The position numbers were made by a program, and so were the translations under genes. A stretch of 64,000 nucleotides of DNA from Sipunculus nudus (taxonomy: Eukaryota > Annelida > Sipuncula > Golfingiida > Sipunculidae), in contig CM049306.1 in the NCBI GenBank assembly GCA_026874595.1, positions 73,717,642-73,781,641 of the forward strand, read 5' to 3'. The notes under the pieces were generated by a model, which saw nothing but the letters and a program-made list of their open reading frames with translations, was not told the origin of the DNA and ran no database searches. Shown here piece by piece: positions 23,041 to 31,824 of the stretch (positions are counted from its first letter, which is position 1; each line of letters opens with the position of its first letter).

Positions 23041-26000
23041 AAGTAAACATTTCGCTGAGGGGAAAATATTGGGCCGATCCCGTTATCGAACCCATATCCG
23101 TGGCGCACATGTCCGGCGTTCCAATCGCTAAAAAAAAAACAGCTGCGCTAGCGAGACAGTTGAGTCCGCCTTAATGTGCTCCCTGTATCAATTGATACAT
23201 ATATATTTTATCAGCATGTTAGCCAATCATAACACACGATTATCGTTGGACATTTTGCATCGATAGGTTATTGTAAAAGGCCAGTACCTACTGTATACCG
23301 CTCAGGACGGTTAGTCATATTGAGCTGCTACTTAATCAGGTAGCAGCGTTGTCCTCTTTGGATTAACTTTGCGAGGCCACTGTCTCTGGACAAAAGTTAT
23401 TTCAGTACTTTGCGGGCCTGCATGAGCAATTGAACCAGTATATGTGCCTGCAATACTCAATTTAAATGTTTGTCGCAATTTGATTCATTTATTGTGAAAT
23501 AATAGAAGTAGTGGTTATCGGGGTGCTTCGCAATTGTTGGGTGTTCGCCAGACTAGGTTCCCCTGTATATGATTAGTAGTGTGTCATCTGATTATGTATA
23601 TGTACAGGGATATCGGTTAGACAAAGTCATTAACGACTTAATATGGTTCGATCACCCCCCCCCCCCCCCCCCCAACTAAACACAGGTTTGGCCATAAATA
23701 TTTTTATTAAACATTATTCTTATTTATTCATTACAGGAGACCTGCTCTGTGCGCAATGTCGAGCGATTGTGGATACTCATGGAACGGTAAATCTTTTATC
23801 TTCGTTTGTCTTATAACCAGATATTTCTTTATGAGCGACACATGTTGATTCATTTAACATAAATATTAAGATTTTTCTCTTAACACCTAAATAAACAAAG
23901 TGTACACAAGCTCTAGCTGATAGTTAAAGAACAAAAACCGTGAGAAGCTCGAATTTCGGTGCCTTAAATAAGCAGACGCCGGGCGCGGTCAGTGGCTCAA
24001 AACAAACAGCGCGCTCGCCGCGTGGTGTCAGTGCAGCTCAGCTTCACAAATCAAGTTTTGTTCCAAAATTCAAACCTGTATTTCTACTGTATTTCTTCTC
24101 ACGTCTTCTCCTTGTATGGGAGGTGTCGCGCATACGCAGCATCGGAGCTCTGGTCAAGCAGTCTTGTTATCGTAAACAGACACGTGCATGGACACAATGT
24201 ATAAAACAGGAAAACTGGTTATAGTATGTCCATGTGTCTTGGTGGTTTTGGTGAATCAGTCAAATGCACTCATAGTGTGAGATGATAACCGTATTATTGC
24301 GATTCATTTTTAGCTCAGCAGACTGAAAGTCATCTGAGCCATAGCGATCACTCTTTTTCTGTCTGTCCGTCTGTCTAGCTGTCCGTCTGTCTGTCCGTCC
24401 GTCCGTTAACCAGGCAAAAATCGAATATCCTAACTTGACATCAAGAGATGTACATGATAAATATCATTGGAAACCTTAAATTAGGTCTCTGTTCCCCATG
24501 TTTTCCGAGCTACGGAACAGATAAGTAACACCCAGAATAATTAAAAAATTGATACAAAAACTCCAGTGTCCGAACAACTAATGCATTGATCACAAACATT
24601 TTTTTGCATGAATATTGATCATGAAGTGTTTCATAAATTACTGCCACTTGTTTTTTTTTTCGAATTTTTACGCATTTTTTTTCTCTATTTTTTTAGACCT
24701 TCAAGGAGACGGTCGTCCATTAACAGGGCACAAATCGTAACCATTGAATCTAGAATCTTCTTGATTGACATCCAGAGAGGTCCATGAAAAATTTCTTTGG
24801 AAACCTGAAATTAGGTCTCTGTTACCTATATACTCCAAACTGGGGGGCTCTCAACTAAGGCATTGATCACCATGATTCTTTGCACGCATATTGATCATGG
24901 AGTGTTTCATCTGTTCCTGTAGACTGGTGGCGCCACTTGATTTTTTTTCGAATATTTACGCATTTTTTTAGGTCAGTTTCAGGGCACAAATCGTAAAAAT
25001 AAAGCCTAGATTCATGAACCTCTGCTTCCTGAGAGGTCCTCAAAAGTTTTCCGCAGAAACCTGAAATTAGGTTACTATGGCCTCTATTCTCCGATGTACG
25101 GGACATGTTTGAGCACCCCAGAAATATTGTAACAAGTATATACAAATAACAAGATTTCTCAGGAAAGGCTGGATGGCTTGTTATTACATGAACTTGAGCT
25201 AATATGCATGAATGATGATGCCACCTACATTATCTTAATTAGTTTCCTCTGCAAAGTACTCTTTATTATAATTAAACATTTTATATAAAACCTCCAGTTT
25301 CTGAACAACTAATGAATTCATCACCATGATTCTTTGCATGCCCATTTATCTTGGAGTGTTTATTAATTCCTACAGACTGGTTGCAGGTCTGGATTTTTCA
25401 AATTTATACGCATTATCTTGAGACCTGCAAAGATGTGGTTGTCTGTTAACAGGGCACAAATTGTAACCATTGCACCTAGAATCTTCTAACTTGACATCCA
25501 GAGAGGTCCGTGAGAATCTCCTTGGAAACCATAAATTTGGTCTCTGTTACCCATATCTTCTGAGCTATGCTTATGTTGATTTGGGATACCACCTACAAAA
25601 CTTGGCATTGATAAAATCCCTTTTGTGAATGTTTTCCTATTCAGCTGAGCGTCATGACCCCTTGGTCACTTGTTCCTTAAGAATTGCGCATGTTTTTCAG
25701 AAATTGACGAACGGGTATCCAACATAAATTTCCTGAGAAAAGATACCGACACCCTTTACGGGTATGGACAGCGCCATGATGCGCGCATGCGCAGTTACAA
25801 CAGTGGTTTCAGTTGGGTTGAGATAACCCCGGTTGAATATGACACAGCCTTGCAGGACAGCGCTAATATCATCGAAGTGACACAAGTGCCCTTTGTCCAA
25901 ATAAACGGACCGACTGCAATATATGATAGCGGGAGCTGTAACGTGTCTGGTAAATAAATATGTATTTTATTACATCTATCCTAGTTTTAACTATACATGT

Positions 26001-26280
26001 AGGACTAATATATAGTTTTGTTACAATGTTCGGATGGTATTTAAACGCACTAAAATGGTGCTTAATTAGAGACACAATTACCTATGGATATTCCGGCCCT
26101 GAAACCCACTTTATCCTGATGCACTCACCGTAAGTACTGCGAATAATCTATAACATATGTATAATTGATAGTACATATATATCAATATAGTGATTAATTC
26201 CTTTTTCTTTGTGTGTTTCAGTCATCGAAGATGGAATGAACTTCTCAAACAGTTCAAGTACATATAAGATCACCTTTTAG
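14055..26280 (+). CDS. Discoidin (F5/8 type C) / Asp-box protein, 3' six exons (5' end outside window)
   Basis: Six exons join as 14055-14198, 21638-21818, 22707-22803, 23737-23786, 25701-25949 and 26222-26280. Together they give 780 nt, or 259 residues and a TAG stop. Every junction has AG/GT sites and the phases (0,1,2,1,1) agree. Residues 1 to about 100 look like the middle and end of a discoidin domain (ITGIKIQAG, FVTSFALAHSMENIRWENY, TRYLRVIALT, MRLELIG). After a Gly-rich linker come two motifs of the sialidase Asp-box form SxDxGxSW: residues 149-156 (SSDCGYSW) and 189-196 (SYNSGFSW), 40 residues apart, which fits adjacent propeller blades. Five Cys and C-terminal NxS/T sites suggest an extracellular protein. 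Discoidin domains usually bind glycans or lipids; that role is inferred here. The domain's first strands and any signal peptide must lie upstream, because I found no matching exon between 1 and 14054. I cannot name an orthologue. Confidence 0.82.
14320..14795 (+). repeat. Dispersed repeat with G-run and GGGGAGACATATATCT end
   Basis: It begins in a G tract (14336-14355), contains TGTGAACGCGATAACTTT and ends with AGGGAGGGGAGACATATATC. A related shorter stretch lies at about 13540-13800. It is in the intron after the first discoidin exon. Confidence 0.5.
14820..15095 (+). repeat. Family D repeat, copy 1
   Basis: It shares AAAAAAATCTAATCGATTCT and CGCATACCCTCCTGG, in the same relative order, with the reverse complement of about 29862-29990. 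It lies within the 7.4-kb intron. The open frames here are not conserved between copies. Confidence 0.55.
15838..16190 (+). repeat. Left terminal inverted repeat
   Basis: This is the inverted partner of about 20720-21073. It contains the near-perfect palindrome GACAGATCTTAGATCTGTC (16038-16056) and multiple TTGCGATC boxes, possible transposase-binding subterminal repeats. Confidence 0.75.
16971..20663 (+). mobile_element. Family A element 2, nested in the long-TIR element
   Basis: The left hairpin and CCGTCTGTCTGT tract are at 16975-17075. The right end, GTCAGCTGAGCGTCATGACC then CCTGGGTCACTTG, is at 20628-20660. About seven full monomers follow the left end. Two further left ends lie inside (18950 and 19468). 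The one at 18950 jumps directly into mid-monomer sequence. From about 19870 the unit shortens to about 165 bp. Confidence 0.8.
19870..20545 (+). repeat. Four shortened (~165-bp) family A monomers
   Basis: ACAGGGCACAAATCATAATG-type starts recur near 19889, 20055, 20219 and 20385. Each unit runs only from there to CCCCCCAGAATAAA and then restarts. The half with GGTCATGATTTTTGGCAT and GGTGGCGCCACC is missing. Confidence 0.75.
20720..21073 (-). repeat. Right terminal inverted repeat
   Basis: This is the inverted partner of 15838-16190, about 85 percent similar by eye, ending GGGCCTTGACA against the (TA)n tract. Confidence 0.75.
21074..21128. repeat. (TA)n microsatellite
   Basis: An uninterrupted TA tract of about 54 bp abutting the right end of the long-TIR element. 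A shorter TA tract flanks its left end, consistent with insertion into a TA repeat. Confidence 0.95.
21638..21818 (+). CDS. Discoidin-domain exon, C-terminal half
   Basis: The exon is 181 nt, entering in phase 0 after CTGTCCTCAG and leaving in phase 1 at GTACAG. It encodes VFSISLDGSPQDMKYVSF and onward to MRLELIGRQKGGDTPMEG. It supplies the closing strands of the fold, including the RYLRV strand and the final RLELIG strand. The 7.4-kb intron upstream holds the long-TIR element and a nested family A element. Confidence 0.88.
21955..22036. repeat. TATG-rich microsatellite
   Basis: GTAT/TATG tetranucleotide units, split by about 40 bp of other sequence, lie just downstream of the second discoidin exon in the intron. 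Confidence 0.8.
22707..22803 (+). CDS. Asp-box gene exon 3 (linker, first Cys pair)
   Basis: The exon is 97 nt, from TTTCCCAG to GTGAGT, phase 1 in and phase 2 out. It encodes AICKNNTDPPVYQRGYLFDP, EGSLYVCMQTEIG. LFDPEGSLYV resembles a propeller-blade strand leading into an Asp-box. One N-glycosylation site (NNT) is present. Confidence 0.85.
22989..23160 (-). mobile_element. tRNA-derived SINE-like element with (AT)n tail
   Basis: Read on the minus strand, TAGCGCAGCTG (23150-23140) fits the Pol III A box TRGCNNAGYNGG at all but the last base. GGTTCGATAAC (23092-23082) fits the B box GGTTCGANNCC at all but one. Between them is a poly-T tract and CCGGACATGTGCGCCACGG, resembling a tRNA anticodon region. 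After about 45 bp of tail sequence the element ends in a ~47-bp AT microsatellite (22990-23036). It is intronic and opposite to the host gene. Confidence 0.6.
23737..23786 (+). CDS. Asp-box gene exon 4 (first Asp-box)
   Basis: A short 50-nt exon between ATTACAG and GTAAAT, phase 2 in and phase 1 out, encoding RPALCAMSSDCGYSWN. It carries the first Asp-box, SSDCGYSW. The support for so short an exon is that it restores the frame between its neighbours and completes the motif. Confidence 0.82.
24307..25674 (+). mobile_element. Family A element 3, intronic
   Basis: The left end is TTTTAGCTCAGCAGACTGAA with a TCTG/TCCG tract (24311-24408). The right end, TTCAGCTGAGCGTCATGACC then CCTTGGTCACTTG, finishes at about 25673. 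Monomers are more diverged than in the other arrays. It lies between Asp-box exons 4 and 5, finishing about 26 bp before the exon 5 acceptor. Confidence 0.75.
25701..25949 (+). CDS. Asp-box gene exon 5 (second Asp-box)
   Basis: The exon is 249 nt after TGTTTTTCAG and before GTAAAT, phase 1 at both ends. It encodes EIDERVSNINFLRKDTDTLY and onward to GPTAIYDSGSCNVS. It includes the second Asp-box-like motif SYNSGFSW followed by VEITPVEYD. The end of a family A element lies only about 26 bp upstream of its acceptor. Confidence 0.87.
26222..26280 (+). CDS. Asp-box gene terminal exon
   Basis: The last coding exon starts after GTGTGTTTCAG and is entered in phase 1. It encodes VIEDGMNFSNSSSTYKITF and a TAG stop. 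It has NFS and NSS glycosylation sequons and no membrane anchor, which fits a secreted product. An ATTAAA lies about 50 nt after the stop (26332-26337) and an AATAAA at 26802-26807. Either could serve polyadenylation. Confidence 0.8.
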
Positions 26281-29200
26281 ACGTTCTATTTCGGAGAACA
26301 TCGATACAAAGTTCATGGACACACAAGGACAATTAAAAGTTGGTTCTGACTAGTTGTCAGACCGGCTTATTTATACCTCCGCCCTGGTATTATGCGTTCC
26401 CCTTGGTTCATTGACTAAACGGATTTTTTTTGTATAAAAATGTGTTGAAAGTTAGGGTTAAACCCAAGAAACAATCCATTGCATGTTTTAGGTAATCTGG
26501 ATAAAATAGATTAATTTTTATTCAAATGATATACCATAGTGTCACAGGGTGACGGTCAGACCGCTCCGGTCGTAGCTGTTGTGCTGCATTCTGGGTTGTA
26601 TGGTAAATACGAGTTGACAAGTTGAAAGTAGAGTTCGACACGTGGTTCCAGTGGTATTAACCACTGGCGACCTGGGTTTTGTTGTAGTAACCCCATTTAT
26701 CCCACTTGGCGGCCTTCACCTTTATCTACGGCAATGACGGCATACAAGGAGCACATAATGAAACCAAAATTTTACTATTGAAAAGAATAGTTTTATTTTA
26801 AAATAAATTGGACAAATGTGACATGCAACATATGTTATAAATCAGCTCCTGTTTGGTTACAATGACAACCTAGACATCCGATCTTTGGGCCTTTTATTCT
26901 GTTAACTGGGTACCGGAGGGTTGCGATTAGGCGTTTTGCTACTCTTCACATCTGGTGAGTACCATAAATCCCAGAGGTAACGGATGCAGCAATAGGACCA
27001 GCTTTTATCGAGCAGCTGAGCAGGTGAACCCGTGTTACTGAAGCGTGACAATGAAGTTCAACACTTAAAATCCTGATTAGCGGTGTCCAGGCGGGGGGTA
27101 CATATATATGTAGTTATATACGACTACATGCGCACTTCTAGTTTTTATATGTATATATTTATATTTGACAATTGTATCTGAGATCATTATAATGCAAACA
27201 TATATTTCTGGTTATTTATGTTTGTACAAAAATATAATACAATGTTTTAACTCTGCTTGGGTGTAAATCCAAATGACACGGGTCCAAGTTGACCTAATGA
27301 AAAAAAAAAAATCAGTGTATTAATCTTTGGCCACGCGAAGAAACAATAAATTGTTCTCCGGATTCTTGGGCAAAAGAAAAAAAAGGAGCGAGCTGGATCT
27401 TATTTTAATTTAGTTTTTTTTATTTACAGTGAATTACAGTGAAAACACGTTGTCAGATAGAAGAATACAAATGTGTGCGATATTTCTAGGAATTGTGCAG
27501 ATGAACCGCACAAAGTTTAATTCATTTTTTTTTTAATTCTTAATAAACCAAATTATTTCTTTAAAGAAATGGAGACTTAATGCCCCCCCCCCCAAAAAAA
27601 AAAAAAAAAAAAAAAAAAAAAACACGTGAAAAATTGGAGCGGCGATTCTGCAGAACAATTGTTTTCGCGTGGCCTTATTGCTAACGAGTTCAATAGGACA
27701 CAATGTCATGCACATATTTAGCTCATTAACCATCGGACCATTCGGACTTCTGTTATTTCACAGGAGACGTTTCGTAGCCATTAAAGCTACAGAACTGAAA
27801 TTTAGCATCCCGTTAATTAATCATCCTGACAGAGTTATGGCACAAAATCGTACCGTTTTACATCTGCGTTGTATGAACTCTGCTGGGTTTGACTGCTATG
27901 AGTTTATCATATCTCGGTTAGCAGGTATAATGTTTTTAACGTTGTTGGCTGGATACCTTGATGATTTGTTTGTCTGTTAGCAGCTTTATTCAAAAGATTT
28001 TGACATTATTTTGAGGGTAAGGTTAACACCCGAGAAAGACAAATGAAGGTAATCTGATCACCACAGTACATTTTGTGTGGATCATTCTTTGCCTTTGAGA
28101 CGTCTTTGTTAGGCAAAAAAAAAGTTTGGTTCTCAGGCACCTTTTTAAGAAATCAGTGCGGGTGGGCGATTTTTTCTTTTTACCTTTTTTGTATATTTCG
28201 ATAAAATGTCATGAACAGGGAATATTATATGAGAAGAACATATTTTTTGTTTTGCTAAACAGGTAAAAGGACTACATAACAAAGGAAAATCTTATCAAAA
28301 TTGTATTATTTTATCTTCTTGAAAGAAATATCCGAGCGGCTGGAGCTCAAAATTGGTAAGTTTCTTTTAAAAATCAAATTAAAAATTTTTGATGCGGGGG
28401 AGGGAGGGGGGGGGGGGTAAATTGACGCGCGCGGTGCCTGAACCGTACCTTTTAATATTATTATTTTTTTTTTACTTTGAGTCAACAGAGCTGCAACCAT
28501 GAACCTGGTGAACCCTGAAACACTTACCTCTGGGCCAGCATTGATATAATATCTGCACTATATCTGCATTATATCCGCATTACGCATATGGCAGAGGGAT
28601 ATATGTGGACATTGCTTTCTAGTTATATAAATAATTCAATGTGATCTACATATACTAACAAAATAACCGAAATAACAGAGCCGTATACTTACTGCGTATG
28701 ACCTATGCGTATGAGGTTTAATACTTTTTGACGCAAATTTAATCAACAATGTTAATGCATCTAGCTACCAATGGTCCCACAAACATCTGGTTTTTGGAAT
28801 CATATGGGTCATTTGTTTAATTTGAAAGTAAAAGCAACAGTCGTTCAGCAAATCGCATATGTACTTCCATTTGAGATATATACTTCATTGGCTGAACCGT
28901 TTGCTTGCCTAACCCAAATATATGTGTGAAATGATAACAGGATGAGCATATCGTGTAAAATGCACTGCGTTAATACCAGAATTGTTATTATTAGTACAAT
29001 AAATAAATTCATAAATGAAACAAATTAAATTGAAATTTTATTTAAAAAAATAGCCATTCGAGCGACTGTGGTAAAAGCACCAGGACATGATAATAATACA
29101 GGTATATACAGTTTCTTACTGACTTTACACTTCATGGTCAGGATTATGGTTATCGTCGATTTTCGGGATATCCTTAAGAAAGTAATAAACTGCGTGTTTT

Positions 29201-29861
29201 TCATCTATATTTTGTCATTCAGTAACGTATATTTTATGTACTCATATCGATCACCATGTTTTCTTGCGGTGTACTGCAAAATATCCATATATTTAATAAA
29301 TGTTGTTTGTGTTGCCGTTTGTTATGTGTTTTCATTGAGAGCATTACTATATACGCTTTTCCACCAGCATATGCCCATTGACACTGGGCAGTGTGTTAGC
29401 GTCATAAAACACAGACTTAAGTAGATGAGCTGTAAAACTAAAGGAACTGAAAAATTACATGTCAAGAACATATATATGTCACATTCATGGAGGTACAATC
29501 AGAAGGAGAGATCAATGGGATCGTGGTCCAGCATCAACGAAACCCGCGTCCCAGCGCCCGAGGTTTTATTGCTGGGAGGTCCATTATACTCACCTCCTAA
29601 TTGTTGGACAGTCCAATTGCTTTAGTGCAAATATAATGCCATTTGTCAACCCTCTAGGTTATTTTTTCATTTGTCGCCCATTGACATGGCATCTCCATTT
29701 GGTTTCCAGCCTTGCAATTTGACAGATGCAGGATTTAGGTTAGTGACGACTCTTTATAACCATTCAGCAGGTTTTAAATGTAGTTCTGTGTGCACGTGAC
29801 GAAGAACTTGTCCCACATTAATGGGACTAAGACGTTGTTAAAGATAGACCGCTTTTTTTTG

Positions 29862-29992
29862 CATCCGCCAGGAGGGTATGCGTTCGTGTGTGTACGCAGT
29901 CATGAACAAAATCTCATGAAGAATCGATCAGATTTTTTTTTTTAATCCAGAGTCAGGATCATCACCAAGAATATTCGTAAATGTAAAATTAC
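29862..29992 (-). repeat. Family D repeat, copy 2
   Basis: The reverse complement matches 14930-15075: ATGAAGAATCGATCAGATTT and CCAGGAGGGTATGCGTTCGT with similar spacing. Confidence 0.5.
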
Positions 29993-30370
29993 TTATGCAC
30001 GAATCCACAATAGGGAGCCCCGCCCACTTGGCGAAGGCTTGCATTCCTTAGCATGCACTTTTCTAGTATTTTTTTCATATTCATAATCATTTGGAAGGTA
30101 TCGTTTTGTATCGTTTTAAATAAAACAAAAAATTCCTTCATTTAATTCCTTATTTTTAACTGATCTTCCCATTTTTGAAACATTGACAATTCAATAGGAA
30201 CCCCTTGGTGGAACAAATTTATAAGACCCCTTTAATTCCTCATGTTAAAAATGTAAATGTGATATAGCATCACATGAGAACTGCTGAGTTTAAACAATGC
30301 TGTTAAAAATTACGTGTGTGTGTGTAGGGCGGGGCTTACGTATGTAAAGTGATTTGTATTCGTACATAAC
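29993..30370. mobile_element. Possible MITE with weak terminal inverted repeats
   Basis: TTATGCACGAATCCACAAT...GCCCCGCCC at the left matches the reverse complement of the right end, GGGCGGGGC...GATTTGTATTCGTACATAA, with interruptions. It is about 380 bp with no coding capacity. Confidence 0.35.
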
Positions 30371-31217
30371 AGCGAAATATAAAGACATAACAGTGTATGC
30401 ATGGGTTTGTACATAATATATTACTGATATCCATTATACTCGTACAGTTTTCAATTTTTGTTTCTTCTCTTATGAAATAAATTAATGCATAATTTTGATA
30501 TAAATTTTATCTTTATTTAAAAATTATTTCGTTTGAAAAGTAAAATACATTTTAATACGTTTCCGCCCCCTCCCCAAATAATAACGCCCAGTAATAAACA
30601 TATATTCCCCTTGGAGCCCAAATTAGCCGCAGTCTCAATTAAGGGGCTGTCTCACGAAAATTTTGATTCGTCCACCCTAGGTTTAAAGCTTATTCATATA
30701 GTTTGGGGGATTTTCATATTGAAAACCTAGTAGTCATGTTAAGACTTATAACATTTTCAGTTGTTCAGAAATCTCTTACTGGCTCGGACATTTATTTTGC
30801 TGAAGCGGACCTTGTGCATTGGTTTTCTTCGTTCTTATTAATTTTTGTTCACCATATTAGAATATCTTCGTGGTAACTATAGATACGCACACAAACTTTT
30901 GAGATGGTTTTCAGCTTCATTTACCTTGAACCACAGATATTTGACCACAGATGTTAAAAGCCATTCTTACTTTCATCTTTAGTGACTTTAGCGCACCTTT
31001 GTATAATGTATTGATGCGTATGTTTTTGTTCATAATGGGCCTTGATACATTGACCATGTATGAGTAAATATGTCACAGGGAATTCGTCCATTATTCAAAT
31101 ATTATTTATCACTTCACCTTAATGACTTAGATGATGTTTCCGTTGATTAACATTACATTGAATATAGGAAACATGAGAACCATGTTAGCTATTAATTGAT
31201 CAATTCATGACACGACA

Positions 31218-31218
<1 letters not shown>

Positions 31219-31284
<66 letters not shown>
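31219..31284. repeat. (TA)n microsatellite
   Basis: An uninterrupted TA tract of about 65 bp, roughly 540 bp upstream of the receptor start codon. Confidence 0.95.
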
Positions 31285-31287
<3 letters not shown>

Positions 31288-31824
31288 CAGGCTTGGTGTT
31301 AACCATTTTACATAGAAACACTAACATTGACCGGATTAATCTTAAATAGATACAGAGCCCTAAATATATATTTAACTATTAATGTCAAATATATTTCGGG
31401 GTAATGGGCCTATTGTGCCAAAGCCCAGCTTCTAAAACGTCCACTGCGGTAACAGTATAGTCCTCGCAAAAGTATGGATTGCCATTAAAGGTTACATTTT
31501 CTATTTCGATACAGACATAAACCACTTTTGGGTGGTCAGGTGACAGTGTTACCACGGAAGCATACCAGCTTTTGCATATATTATTTCAAGATATATATAT
31601 AAACTTACGGCTGTTTTCAGACTTCTTATATTGCTAGATGCCTTACCCTTGCACATCCCAGAATGCTCTTATTTGTGACATGCTCATTGATAGTTGTTCT
31701 TCTTTGGATGTTCATCAAAGACGTCTTAATCTAAAGAACAGCGGCTGAAAAATTGGCATTGGGACGAAATTTAATTTACATATTTACATGGAAACTATTT
31801 TTCACTGGGGCCAGCACGAAAACT

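Larger units (their letters stand above)
26281..31218. other. Intergenic stretch between the Asp-box gene and the receptor
   Basis: The first part is presumably 3' UTR. The rest holds homopolymers (A run 27594-27622), G/C tracts and the small repeats listed separately. Open frames at 27669-27980 (103 codons) and 29068-29424 (118 codons, hydrophobic, no ATG until codon 23) have no recognisable domain and are probably chance. Confidence 0.4.

Noticed and set aside
23970-24000. GCCGGGCGCGGTCAGTGGCTC, reminiscent of the start of primate Alu
   Set aside because: Similarity stops after about 20 bases and the flanks do not continue as Alu or 7SL. Coincidence rather than contamination.
27669-27980. 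103-codon frame
   Set aside because: No recognisable domain, no ATG-context or splice support, no similarity to either neighbouring gene.
29068-29424. 118-codon hydrophobic frame
   Set aside because: It begins at GTG with the first ATG at codon 23, is AT-rich and matches no family I know. Hydrophobicity is expected from T-rich DNA.
31753-31824. Upstream extension of the receptor frame by 24 codons
   Set aside because: No ATG in it. The first ATG at 31825 gives a better signal peptide and has A at -3.
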